NCBI GenBank assembly: GCA_030539115.1
Contig: JAUNSR010000022.1
Span: 1 to 54,844, forward strand
Direction: 5' to 3'
Origin: Bacteroidales bacterium
GTDB lineage: Bacteria > Bacteroidota > Bacteroidia > Bacteroidales > JAUNSR01
DNA: 54,844 nucleotides
Positions within the stretch are counted from its first letter, which is position 1, and every line of letters starts with the position of its first letter. A program made the translations under genes and the position numbers. Shown one piece after another: positions 17,966 through 27,052 of the stretch. Under the pieces are notes generated by a model. It had not been told where the DNA came from and searched no databases. It worked only from the letters and a program-made list of their open reading frames with translations.

Positions 17966-18817
17966 ATGGAAAATAAAATCAATATAGCAAAAACTGCACT
18001 GGTTCTTGAAGGGGGTGGAATGAGAGGAGTTTTCACTGCCGGAGTTTTAGACTACCTTATGGACAATAACCTTTGGTTTCCATATACAATAGGTGTTTCT
18101 GCCGGTGCCAGCAATGGAATCTCTTATGCCTGTCATCAAAGAGGAAGGGCTAAATTCAGTGATATAGACCTTTTAAAAATCAGACCTTACATTGGCTTCA
18201 AACACTTTATTAAAGGCAAAGGATATATCGATCTCGACTATATCTTCTATGAATATCCAAATAAGTTATATCCCTTGGATTTTGATGCATTAAAAGATTC
18301 TCCAAACAAATTCGTTATGGTTGCAAGCAACTGCATTACAGGCGAGGCAATGTATTTTGATGAGAAAATAAGCGAAAAAAGGATAACCACCATTTGTAGG
18401 GCTTCATGTTCCTTGCCTATTCTTTGTCCATTAACAATTGTTGATGGTATTCCAATGGTAGATGGAGGTGTCTGCGATGCTATTCCATATAAAAAAGCAT
18501 TATTGGATGGCTATGAAAAACTTGTTATTGTTCTAACCAGAAATAAAGGTTACAGGAAAAGCGACAAGATAAGAAAACTCCCAAAATTTATTTATAAAAA
18601 CTATCCAGCCATAAGAGAGAAACTTGCTGACAGAGGAATAAGATACAATAAATATATTGAAGAAATTGAGCTTCTCGAGCAACAAGGCAAAGCAGTTGTG
18701 ATAAGACCTGAAAAACCGATAGAAGTTTCAAGAACCGAAAAGGATATTGTCAAACTCAATTCTTTATATCAAGAGGGATATGATATGGCAAAAAAAGCTC
18801 TTTCAAACAGGGTTTAA
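17966..18817 (+). CDS. Patatin-like phospholipase family protein
   Basis: 283 residues. It has the patatin oxyanion-hole motif EGGGMRGVFTAG (residues 15-26), nucleophile Ser45 in GVSAGAS, and catalytic Asp166 in VDGGVCD. This is a complete Ser-Asp dyad. Such proteins hydrolyse acyl chains of phospholipids or other lipids. No signal peptide or membrane helix is apparent, so a cytoplasmic location is inferred. It is a single gene facing the MATE gene convergently, 74 bases away. Confidence 0.93.
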   Translation: MENKINIAKTALVLEGGGMRGVFTAGVLDYLMDNNLWFPYTIGVSAGASNGISYACHQRGRAKFSDIDLLKIRPYIGFKHFIKGKGYIDLDYIFYEYPNKLYPLDFDALKDSPNKFVMVASNCITGEAMYFDEKISEKRITTICRASCSLPILCPLTIVDGIPMVDGGVCDAIPYKKALLDGYEKLVIVLTRNKGYRKSDKIRKLPKFIYKNYPAIREKLADRGIRYNKYIEEIELLEQQGKAVVIRPEKPIEVSRTEKDIVKLNSLYQEGYDMAKKALSNRV

Positions 18818-18891
18818 ACCTATCTAAGTATATGTATGCCTTACATTGTTAGAATAAATAGCAACCCAATAATAATAACAGATCACTTATT

Positions 18892-20214
18892 TTAAATCTT
18901 TTTGTTCTGCCAATCAGACTTTCTCATATATATAAGAGAAAATATCAAAAGCAATCCCCAATAAATATGTTCTGCAAACCAGCAAACAGCCACATCCATT
19001 TTAAATACAAAGGCAACTAAAATCACGTAACTCATATAAAATACCAAGGTGCAAAACTCCATAAAAAGAGCCGAGCGCGTATTTCCTGTTCCTGAGACAA
19101 ATTGGAAATATATAGACCCAGGTGTGGTAAAAAAATAGCTCGACACCAACACGATCAACGAAGCTATTGAAGCCTTAATAAGCGACACATCTTCCGAATA
19201 CACCTGCATTATCTGATATGGGAAAATAAACATCAACAACATTGTCGGCAAAATAATCCAGCTTGATTGAAAAATTATCTTCTTTAGCAATTGCGGCACA
19301 AAGCTTGCCTTTCCCTCTCCCATCATATTGCTGACCAAAGTATTTGCCGTAGTGGCATAAGCTCCCACCAACATAAAGAGAAGAGTGGAAACACTTCTTA
19401 CAATATTTGACACAGCAAGTGAGCGTTCTCCAAGATGTTCGGTTGCAAGGAAAAATATAAACCATGTTCCAACAGACAAGAAATATTGTATCATTGTCCA
19501 AACAGATACGTTTAATATATGTGGAAGTTGTTTTAAAGTGTATGCACTTTTCTCAAAGAATCCATATTTTTTAATGTTTACCACAGACAATGAATATATT
19601 ATAAAAAAAGCCACTGAGGCAAATTCAGATATAACAGAAGCTATCGCCGCCCCTGCAATGCCCATTATTTGAAAGCCAAAATGCCCAAATATCATAGCAT
19701 AGTCAAGGAATATATTTACTACGCCCATGATTATTGCACTAATTGTCAGTGTTTTTGTTTTTGTTATTGAAACAAAAAAGGCTCTAAACATCACATTAAT
19801 AAAGGCAAAAAATATTCCATAAGTTCTCCAATCAAGAAACTCAATTGTTGACGCAAGCACCTGAGGAGACTTAATCATCAACCCCAATATAGGTGAGGCA
19901 TATCTTAAAGTCCCAAATATTACCAATAGAGCTATTATTATCAGAAAAAACGTACCTTGAACGAATATTGGTGATATTTGCGAATACTTGTTTTCCCCGT
20001 TTCTTCTTGCCATTAATATTTGGGCTCCGGTGCTAAAGCCGAAACCTATCATAAATATGGCAAGGTAGAAAACGCCGCCTAATGCAGACGCCCCAAGTTC
20101 AACCTCTCCCAAATGTCCCAAAAAGGCTGTATCGGTGATATTTACAATATTTTGAGCAAATAGACTTAATAAGATAGGATATGATACGTTCCAGATTTGC
20201 TTATTAGTATACAT
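18892..20214 (-). CDS. MATE family efflux transporter
   Basis: 440 residues from the ATG at 20214. The open frame extends 17 codons further with a Leu/Arg-rich leader that does not fit the family. The start MYTNKQIWNVSYPILLSLFAQNIVNITDTAFLGHLG is a typical MATE N-terminus (DTAFLGHLG region). Twelve membrane helices are predicted in two six-helix halves. The family exports cationic drugs or metabolites against a Na+ or H+ gradient. The substrate here is unknown. Confidence 0.9.
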   Translation of the reverse strand: MYTNKQIWNVSYPILLSLFAQNIVNITDTAFLGHLGEVELGASALGGVFYLAIFMIGFGFSTGAQILMARRNGENKYSQISPIFVQGTFFLIIIALLVIFGTLRYASPILGLMIKSPQVLASTIEFLDWRTYGIFFAFINVMFRAFFVSITKTKTLTISAIIMGVVNIFLDYAMIFGHFGFQIMGIAGAAIASVISEFASVAFFIIYSLSVVNIKKYGFFEKSAYTLKQLPHILNVSVWTMIQYFLSVGTWFIFFLATEHLGERSLAVSNIVRSVSTLLFMLVGAYATTANTLVSNMMGEGKASFVPQLLKKIIFQSSWIILPTMLLMFIFPYQIMQVYSEDVSLIKASIASLIVLVSSYFFTTPGSIYFQFVSGTGNTRSALFMEFCTLVFYMSYVILVAFVFKMDVAVCWFAEHIYWGLLLIFSLIYMRKSDWQNKKI

Positions 20215-20368
20215 TTTTATTAATCTGTGTAATAGGTAAAAAAATCGAAGCAATAATTTTAACACTTACCTTGAATTCCATAGCATTATTAAAATAATAA
20301 AAATGGATTATGAAAGGCAACTTTAAAAAGATTGCTCCGATTATCAAATATAAAAAATAGAAAACCGA

Positions 20369-20722
20369 TTATTTTATTATACGGTTTGTTAATGTGTCAG
20401 GAAAAACAACTGATGGAGTAAAAGTTTTTGCCTCTTCAAAATCCATCAATGCATAAGATATGATTATAATAACATCACCGGGCTGAACAAGTCTTGCAGC
20501 TGCCCCATTTAGACAAACTACTCCGGAATTGCGCTCGCCTTTTATAACATAAGTTTCAAGACGTGCACCGTTATTATTATTTACAATAGCGACTTTTTCA
20601 TTCGGCAGGATATTTGCAGCCTCCAAAAGAGCCTCATCGACAGTTATGCTTCCTATATAATTTAAATCCGCCTGAGTCACTGTTACTCTGTGGATTTTGG
20701 ACTTCATTACCTGAATCTGCAT
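20369..20722 (-). CDS. panD: Aspartate 1-decarboxylase
   Basis: 117 residues. It makes beta-alanine from L-aspartate for pantothenate and CoA synthesis. The proenzyme cleaves itself between Gly24 and Ser25 (YIGSITVD) to form the pyruvoyl cofactor, and the chosen start places this pair at the same positions as in E. coli PanD. Further signatures are [12 protein letters not shown] and [19 protein letters not shown]. It lies 12 bases after panC on the same strand, so the two steps are made from one transcript. Confidence 0.97.
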   Translation of the reverse strand: MQIQVMKSKIHRVTVTQADLNYIGSITVDEALLEAANILPNEKVAIVNNNNGARLETYVIKGERNSGVVCLNGAAARLVQPGDVIIIISYALMDFEEAKTFTPSVVFPDTLTNRIIK

Positions 20723-20734
20723 AATTTTTGTTAA

Positions 20735-21580
20735 TTAATGTTTGTAGATAATATTGTCAATAAGTCTCACATCTCCGCAATATACTGTTATGCAACCGAC
20801 AATATAGTTTGAATCGTTCCAAGCTGAAACGTTTTGTAGAGTATCGCCGTCAACTATTTGAAAATATTCAACTTCAAGTGAAGGTATCGAATTAATCTTT
20901 TCAATTACAGAATCGATAGTTTTCTGAATAGACATCTTGTTCATATTCTCTTTGCTTTCAAACAAAGTTTTCGAAATATTTACAGCCTCAATCTTTTGTT
21001 CTTTGCTTAGACGCATATTTCTGCTGCTTAGTGCAAGGCCGCTTTTTTCCCTTACAATAGGAACTTGAACAATGGTTAAAGGCAAATTAAGCTGCTTTAC
21101 CATGTTTTTAATAATTGCTACCTGTTGAAAATCTTTTTCTCCAAAATAAGCCTTGTCGGGATTGACCATATAAAAAAGCTTACTGACTATTTGAGCCACC
21201 CCGTTAAAATGTCCGGGGCGCATTTTTCCCTCCATAACCTGCTCCAAAGCGCCAAAGTTAAAGACACGGGTATCAGGCTCAGGATAAATCTCCTCTACCG
21301 AGGGCATAAATACAATGTCACAACCTGCAGATTTAAGTTTTTCACAGTCCTGCTCAGGAGTACGAGGATATTTTTCAAGGTCCTCCTTATTGTTAAACTG
21401 TGTAGGATTAACAAACACACTTACTACACAAACATCATTTTGCTCTTTACAAAGAGTTACTAAATGAAGGTGACCTTCATGCAATGCCCCCATCGTAGGT
21501 ACAAGCCCTACACGTAATCCCTGCTCTTTGAGCAAAGAAATTTCTTTCTGTAAATCAACTACTTTATTTACTATTTTCAT
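20735..21580 (-). CDS. panC: Pantothenate synthetase (pantoate--beta-alanine ligase)
   Basis: 281 residues. It joins pantoate and beta-alanine with ATP. The nucleotide-binding motif is [15 protein letters not shown] near residue 27, with the HxGH signature. Further blocks are [32 protein letters not shown] and LALSSRN, the counterpart of the KMSKS loop. It is the first gene of the panC-panD unit. The divergent side is a 1.3 kb gene-free region followed by the GT5-like gene. Confidence 0.98.
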   Translation of the reverse strand: MKIVNKVVDLQKEISLLKEQGLRVGLVPTMGALHEGHLHLVTLCKEQNDVCVVSVFVNPTQFNNKEDLEKYPRTPEQDCEKLKSAGCDIVFMPSVEEIYPEPDTRVFNFGALEQVMEGKMRPGHFNGVAQIVSKLFYMVNPDKAYFGEKDFQQVAIIKNMVKQLNLPLTIVQVPIVREKSGLALSSRNMRLSKEQKIEAVNISKTLFESKENMNKMSIQKTIDSVIEKINSIPSLEVEYFQIVDGDTLQNVSAWNDSNYIVGCITVYCGDVRLIDNIIYKH

Positions 21581-22891
21581 CTGAATATGTTTTAGAAAGA
21601 GTTTGTAGGAAAATGTTTCAAAGAAATATTAACGCAAACAATTAGATTTAATGTTATAAAATATTTTAGTAACATAATCCATAAAAATGATAACCTGTTG
21701 TATTCTATATTTTTATATGTAGAATAGGAGGTTTTACTCTTTAAACCACTCTCAAAAATCGGTGCAAAATAAGTAAATAAATATCAAACGATAAAAACAA
21801 TATCGAATTAAATAACTTTTATAATCACAATAGTTGGTATAAACTGACTAAAGCCATACCGCTAAGGTGGTAAAATAAAATGTATTCTTTTAAAAGCTTG
21901 TCAATAGCTTAAGCATTCGTTTCAATTACAAACTCTCAAATAAAACTTTCAAGCGGTTGCATTTTGTGAATTATTTATTTACAAGAAAAACTGACATTCC
22001 AATTCAAAGATGGAATATTTTATCCTTTCAGGTAACGATAGTCAGAGAGATTTATTATCAATTCAAACAGTTCATCTCTTAACAGTAGAATTGCACTTTT
22101 ATTATGATCCAAATAAACTATTAGACTGCTTGTTAAGGTTATATTTTTTTTCTTTGTATCACTCATGTTTATATGTTTTGAGTTTTATGAGTCATACTAT
22201 TTTCTCACTTTTGTTCAATCGTTATTTGTCCGATTACAGCAGATTATATGCAATTCTCTTATTTATTTGCTTATTTTACGATAGTAACCATCAATTCTTT
22301 AATTTTATTCGTTATTTTTTCTATGTGACTTAAGTATGTTAAATATGCAACTTACGTATGTTGTCATTGCATCTTAAGTAAGTTGTTAATCTATCTTAAG
22401 TATTTTAAACATGTTGCTCAAGTTACATGTTAATGTATCTAAAGTTATTTAAATAAATTGACAATCAAAATTTCAAAATCATTGGCAATATTTCCACAGC
22501 GCACCTATATATTTGATTTTCTTCCAAATACGATTCTCCAAGAAAAGATGGATACACATAAAAAGTGGATGTTATAAATGTAAGACAGGTAAAAAATGAT
22601 TTATGGGGGAAAGACTTCATCATTGAAAAAACAATATGTGGAATTGGCAAAGCCGGCTATTAAACAAATTTAATTATTATGTTTTTTTAATAAAAAATTT
22701 CCCCACCATTAAAGGCTCATTCACATCTTAAATAGGGATTATTAAGATTACAATTTGACATATTTATGGTTTAAAAAAGGCTAAAGTATTAAGGTTTTCC
22801 ATTTTAATAAAGCAAAATAGTGAAAATAAGCGTATTTTTTTTATTATCTTTGCAGGACCAAAAAATATTGATAAAATAAGAGGAGAGAATC
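21581..22891. other. 1.3 kb region without a convincing gene
   Basis: No recognisable gene is found. A plus-strand frame at 22010-22333 (107 codons) is open but Phe/Leu/Tyr-rich and unlike any family. A minus-strand frame at 22465-22650 is likewise unconvincing. Structured parts are a weak hairpin at about 21700-21725, a small ACCGC-TAAG-GTGGT hairpin near 21857, and the 22-bp tandem repeat at 22327-22458. TATCTTTG at 22845-22852 may be the -7 box of the following gene, but a TTG is missing at the expected distance. Confidence 0.5.
22327..22458 (+). repeat. Six degenerate 22-bp tandem repeats
   Basis: Units start at 22327, 22349, 22371, 22393, 22415 and 22437. Each carries a variant of nACTTAAGTATGTT near its left end (CTTAAGT, CTTACGT, CTTAAGT, CTTAAGT, CTCAAGT, CTAAAGT), followed by a T/A-rich half. 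The core is close to palindromic (ACTTAAGT). Period 22 puts each core on the same helix face. The last unit is the most diverged. Confidence 0.65.
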
Positions 22892-23719
22892 ATGACCAAA
22901 GCCACTAAGGTATTATACATTACATCAGAAATCACACCTTATCTTCCGGAGACAGAAATATCGACAATCAGTCGCTATCTTCCACAAGGGATACAAGAGA
23001 GAGGACGCGAGATAAGAACTTTTATGCCTAAATATGGTTCTATCAATGAGCGTCGTAATCAATTACATGAAGTTATTCGTCTGTCCGGGATGAATCTAAT
23101 AATCGATGACACCGATCATCCTCTTATAATTAAGGTTGCCTCAATACAAGCTGCCAGAATGCAGGTTTATTTTATCGACAATGATGACTATTTCCAAAGG
23201 AAAGCCACTTTGGCAAATGCAGAGGGAGTAGAATTCGCCGACAACGACGAAAGAAGCATTTTCTTTGTTCGCGGTGTCATGGAGACGGTAAAAAAGTTGC
23301 GTTGGGTTCCAGATATTATACACTGCCATGGATGGATGACAGCCCTTGCACCTCTTTACATTAAGAAGTCTTATGCTGATGATCCTTGTTTCCGTAACTC
23401 TAAAGTTGTATATTCGGTATACGACGATGATTTCGCTCAGAATTTCCCTGCAAATTTCTCAGATAAGCTTTATCTTGACGGAATTGAAGAGAGTGATATC
23501 GAATCTATCAAAAACAAAACATTATCTTTTAATGATCTGTCCAATCTTGCAATAAAGTATAGTGACGGATTGATTCAGGGTAGTGAAAACATCAACGCGG
23601 AAGTAAGTGAATCTATCAAATCGTCCGGCAAACTATTTTTGGACTACAAAAATATGGATGAGTATGTCGATGCATACAGTAACTTCTACGATGCTGTTTG
23701 GGAAGAAACAAATAAATAA
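22892..23719 (+). CDS. GT5-like (glycogen/starch synthase N-domain) protein
   Basis: 275 residues, about half of a full glycogen synthase. Only the N-terminal GT5-like domain is present, and the C-terminal nucleotide-binding half is absent. The segment VLYITSEITPYLPETEIS aligns with the start of GlgA, but the ADP-glucose-binding KxGGL is replaced by PETEI. DIIHCHGWMTALAPLYIK (His144/His146) and RREIRTFMPKYGSINE-like blocks are kept. Similar stubs beside panC occur in other Bacteroidales as I recall, so this is a stable family, not a local truncation. A synthase activity is doubtful. It is followed after 15 bases by the DUF4270 lipoprotein gene. Confidence 0.8.
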   Translation: MTKATKVLYITSEITPYLPETEISTISRYLPQGIQERGREIRTFMPKYGSINERRNQLHEVIRLSGMNLIIDDTDHPLIIKVASIQAARMQVYFIDNDDYFQRKATLANAEGVEFADNDERSIFFVRGVMETVKKLRWVPDIIHCHGWMTALAPLYIKKSYADDPCFRNSKVVYSVYDDDFAQNFPANFSDKLYLDGIEESDIESIKNKTLSFNDLSNLAIKYSDGLIQGSENINAEVSESIKSSGKLFLDYKNMDEYVDAYSNFYDAVWEETNK

Positions 23720-23734
23720 ATCATCCATTTCATT

Positions 23735-25195
23735 TTGAACCAAATGCAAAACATGAAATTTAATTCATTACTGAGTGTAATTTTGGGTATTTTTTTAGTT
23801 TCTTGTGATGACGACTTGACAAATATCGGCTCAAGCATTCGTCCTGAAACCGACAATCTTGTAGTCAAGAGTGCAACTTTCACTCTTGCTTCAAGCACTT
23901 TCGTTCCCGAAGCTATTTATGTCAGAACATCAACCCCGCTCTTGGGAGAATTGAATGATAATTTTTATGGCGCGGTAAGGACTGACTATATGGCTCAGCT
24001 TTATGCCCGTCCGGGATTTGACTTTAATGCAGTCAACAGCAAAGATTCTGTAATCTACGATATGAGCAATCCTTTGGATTCGATGATTAACAACAGTCTT
24101 GACTCTGCAGTGCTGCGTATCTATTATGACAAATATTTCGGTGATTCATTAACACCAATGGTAGTATCTGCATACAAGGTTCAAAATCAACTACCAAGAG
24201 ATTTTTATTCAAATGTAGATTTTACTCCTTATGTTGAGCCTCTTGAACTTTTAGGATCAAACGGTTATACCGGAAAGGATATGACTGTGAGCGACTCGCT
24301 TAGAGGGACAAGTGATTATACTCCATACGTTGACATCAAACTTATTGACGAGGTAAAAGATTCATTCCTTGACAAAGTAAAAAATGACCCATCTGTATTT
24401 GACAACCAAAGTTCATTTGAGCAGTTCTTTCCGGGTGTTTATCTTAAAAACACTTTTGGTAATGGTACTATGCTTCGTGTTGTAAATACATATATTGTGT
24501 TTTTCTACCGTTCTTATCATGACAGAAAGGTTGATGGCACTCCTTTAACAGGTTCTGCAGGTCAGGATAGTTCCTATATCACCAATCACTCTAAGTATAT
24601 CGGTGTTACACCTGATGTTATTCAGCTTAACAGTGTAAAAAATCCACTTCAGGTGAATCCTGATTTTCTGACAAACGATTCTTCAACTTATGTAACCGCT
24701 CCCGGAGGCTATTTTTCTCAAATAGACATTCCTGTGAAAGAGGTAATGGAAGAGCTTAATAAAAACACTACTGCAACAGCCAAGTATCTTAACGGACTTA
24801 CATTGAGCGTAAGAGCATACAAGCCTGTTGACAATGTTTTTTCTGCAACTCCTCCGCCTTATATGTTGCTTGTTCAAAAGAATAAGATGAATGAATTCTT
24901 TGAAAAGAACAGTCTTCCTGATTCTAAAACATCATTCATTGCAGCTTATTCATCCGATACAGTAAACAATGTATATACATATAATTTTGGCAATCTAAAT
25001 CAATTGGCGATATCTCTTGCCGATTCTGTGGATTTGGCTGAAATGGCTGTAGTTCCTGTAAATGCCACAATAGATCAGACTTATGGTTCTATATTGCAGG
25101 TAGCAAACTATTTTTATCCATCTGCTGTTACCTTGAGAAGTGGTAAAAATGCACAGATTGCTAAAATGGTTTATACACTTCAAATGCCTAAATAA
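23735..25195 (+). CDS. DUF4270 family lipoprotein
   Basis: 486 residues as called from the ATG at 23735; the Met at residue 6 (MKFNSLLSVILGIFLVSC) may be the true start. The lipobox LVSC is followed by Asp-rich DDDLTNIGSS, typical of Bacteroidota outer-membrane lipoproteins. The domain pattern (SVILGELNDNFYG-like segment, VNTYIVFFYRS, SLRAYK-type strands) matches DUF4270, a large beta-rich family of unknown function. It lies 15 bases after the GT5-like gene, an arrangement I recall from Bacteroides. Confidence 0.8.
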   Translation: MNQMQNMKFNSLLSVILGIFLVSCDDDLTNIGSSIRPETDNLVVKSATFTLASSTFVPEAIYVRTSTPLLGELNDNFYGAVRTDYMAQLYARPGFDFNAVNSKDSVIYDMSNPLDSMINNSLDSAVLRIYYDKYFGDSLTPMVVSAYKVQNQLPRDFYSNVDFTPYVEPLELLGSNGYTGKDMTVSDSLRGTSDYTPYVDIKLIDEVKDSFLDKVKNDPSVFDNQSSFEQFFPGVYLKNTFGNGTMLRVVNTYIVFFYRSYHDRKVDGTPLTGSAGQDSSYITNHSKYIGVTPDVIQLNSVKNPLQVNPDFLTNDSSTYVTAPGGYFSQIDIPVKEVMEELNKNTTATAKYLNGLTLSVRAYKPVDNVFSATPPPYMLLVQKNKMNEFFEKNSLPDSKTSFIAAYSSDTVNNVYTYNFGNLNQLAISLADSVDLAEMAVVPVNATIDQTYGSILQVANYFYPSAVTLRSGKNAQIAKMVYTLQMPK

Positions 25196-25311
25196 CAGGC
25201 ATTGAAAAGTTAGTCTATTATATTAAAGATGATAGGATGAGATTGGGTTTTATCCACACTCTTAAATATGGCACTTAAAATAAACGTTATTTTTTAACAA
25301 AGAGTCATATT

Positions 25312-25366
25312 AATAAGAAAGCGATTTAAGCAGATGTAAGAACATCCTCTTAAACCGCTTTCTTAT
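25312..25366 (+). terminator. Terminator after the DUF4270 gene
   Basis: A long stem: AATAAGAAAGCGATTTAAG pairs with CTTAAACCGCTTTCTTATT (one mismatch), then TTT-rich sequence. Confidence 0.7.
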
Positions 25367-25451
25367 TTTATCAAATATTTGCGAGAGGATCAGAAAAAAA
25401 AGGAATTACAGAAATAAAGTTTAATGTTGCCGCTTGTTATAATACAGCAAT

Positions 25452-25496
25452 AAAAAAAGAGTCAAATGCATAAAATAGCACTTAACTCTTTTTTTA
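25452..25496. terminator. Bidirectional terminator between convergent genes
   Basis: AAAAAAAGAGTCAAATGC pairs with GCACTTAACTCTTTTTTT; both sides carry A/T tracts, so it can serve the plus-strand lipoprotein operon and the minus-strand glycogen operon. The remainder of 25196-25576 shows nothing else. Confidence 0.75.
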
Positions 25497-25576
25497 TTAT
25501 GCTATAACCGATCTTGCACTTTCTATCTTGCTAAGATTGGAATAGCTTAATATTGATTTAAATAATATTTATCAGA

Positions 25577-26965
25577 CTATTCTTTGACAGTCTTTGATTT
25601 AGACTCCTTCTCGGAAGATTTTTTTGTTTTTGTTTTTCCCTCTTTTTCTTCCAATAGTTTTTTTGTTTTTTCATTCTGAGCCTTTGCCTTCAATAGCTTA
25701 TCTTCCAGCTTATGAATCTCTGTTCCTTGATTTTTTATAGTGGTAAGAAGTGCATTTAGCTCCTCATTTTCTATTGTCAAAGGATACTGTTGCTGCACTC
25801 TCATAATAAAATCACTAAGCACATTCATATAATTGGTAAATGCCTCGTATGGAGAATCATAAGGACTGAAGAGTTTGTGCATTGCACCGTCAGATTTTCT
25901 CTTTGTGCTCATGTAATAGAAATGGTCGCTGCTTTGAAGATAATCCCAATCCTGAAGTAAACGTCTGTCGGAACACAATCTGACCCTTTCACCAACAGAA
26001 TACAGCCTTTCAAAAGCCTCTTTCTGCAAAACATTGCCAAGCCAAGCACTTGTATCCCTTTCTTCATCAGCCCAAGAGATTGGATGAAGAACAGAGAAAA
26101 CACCTGCTGAAGGATAATTGTCGATAATTTGAGATGGAGTGGAAAAAGATATATTATTCTGTTCAGCAAAACGTGGAAGGGCTTTCATAAATTCAAAAAT
26201 TCCCGTTCCTTCGGGCTGCATTGAACCCAGAGTTTCGTAATTCATAAACAGATTAATGACATTCTCTCCTTCCGGTGTTGAAGCTACCCAATTAATAAAT
26301 TTATCGGCAGTTAATGGATACTCTGACCAATCATATTTTGAGAAGTTAAAACAAATATCATCGCTAAGTTTGGAATTCTTAAGCAATAATTTCAAATTAG
26401 GATTTGAAGCAGACTCGTAAACATAGTTCGGACTCTTCCAACCTAAGATATGTTTTGCACCTTCTGTGATAACTCCCTTAAAACCTAACTCAGATATAAC
26501 ATCAGAAAGGTCATCAGAGTATATAAGCTCGGTATTTCTAAAAACAGCAGGTCTTTGTCCAAAAAGAGAAAATATCTTATCGGAATGCATCTTTACCTGA
26601 CGCTCAAACTCTTCACTGTCCTTCAAAGAGGAAAGAGAATGAGAATATGTTTCCGATAAAAACTCCACTGACCCTGTTGCGGCAAGCTCTTTAAGCGATT
26701 CAATAAATTCAGGAACATAAATTTCAAGTTGTTCCATAACAACTCCGGACAATGAAAAAGCAACTTTAAATTTACCATCCGAGTTGTTGATCATTTCCAT
26801 TAGAGTTCTTGTCGCCGGAATATATGATTTTCTGGCTATATCCTTAATAATTTCCTCATTATTGAAGTCATCATAATAATAATGATCACTTCCAATATCA
26901 AAGAAACGGTATCTTTTCAGTCTGAAAGGCTGATGTATTTGAAAATAAAAACAGATTGTTTTCAT
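25577..26965 (-). CDS. GH57 family protein (alpha-glucan acting)
   Basis: 462 residues. The N-terminal (beta/alpha)7-type domain of GH57 begins at FYFQIHQPFRLKRY and includes FSLSGVVMEQLEIYVPEF, FLSETYSHSLSSL and VFRNTELIYSDD (Glu146, in the region of the family's nucleophile). At the place where canonical GH57 enzymes carry the acid/base Asp, this protein has Asn242 (NLFMNYETLG). The last 60 residues are a Lys/Glu-rich coiled-coil-like tail (KLEDKLLKAKAQ, then repeated KTK/KESK). No signal peptide, so cytoplasmic. It is the last gene of the glycogen unit, after the GT4 and debranching genes. Activity is uncertain because of the Asn. Confidence 0.88.
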   Translation of the reverse strand: MKTICFYFQIHQPFRLKRYRFFDIGSDHYYYDDFNNEEIIKDIARKSYIPATRTLMEMINNSDGKFKVAFSLSGVVMEQLEIYVPEFIESLKELAATGSVEFLSETYSHSLSSLKDSEEFERQVKMHSDKIFSLFGQRPAVFRNTELIYSDDLSDVISELGFKGVITEGAKHILGWKSPNYVYESASNPNLKLLLKNSKLSDDICFNFSKYDWSEYPLTADKFINWVASTPEGENVINLFMNYETLGSMQPEGTGIFEFMKALPRFAEQNNISFSTPSQIIDNYPSAGVFSVLHPISWADEERDTSAWLGNVLQKEAFERLYSVGERVRLCSDRRLLQDWDYLQSSDHFYYMSTKRKSDGAMHKLFSPYDSPYEAFTNYMNVLSDFIMRVQQQYPLTIENEELNALLTTIKNQGTEIHKLEDKLLKAKAQNEKTKKLLEEKEGKTKTKKSSEKESKSKTVKE

Positions 26966-27052
26966 ATTAATAATTTTAATAATTGGATTACTAATAAAGT
27001 TATCCCATTCTATAAGAAATGACTTTAAGAAGGAATAATCTTAAAAGAGAGA

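Noticed and set aside
21840..21890. Further copy of the dispersed repeat (GCCATACCGCTAAGGTGG)
   Set aside because: It shares only short words with the repeat, not in the right order or spacing.
22010..22333. 107-codon open frame in the panC upstream gap
   Set aside because: Its translation is dominated by Phe, Leu, Tyr and Ser with no family resemblance, as expected of T-rich non-coding sequence. It is left as a weak possibility only.
22327..22458. CRISPR array
   Set aside because: The units are contiguous 22-mers without spacers and the repeats are degenerate; no cas gene is in the window.
22465..22650. 61-codon minus-strand frame in the same gap
   Set aside because: No start context, no family match, and other frames in the same place look equally fragmentary.
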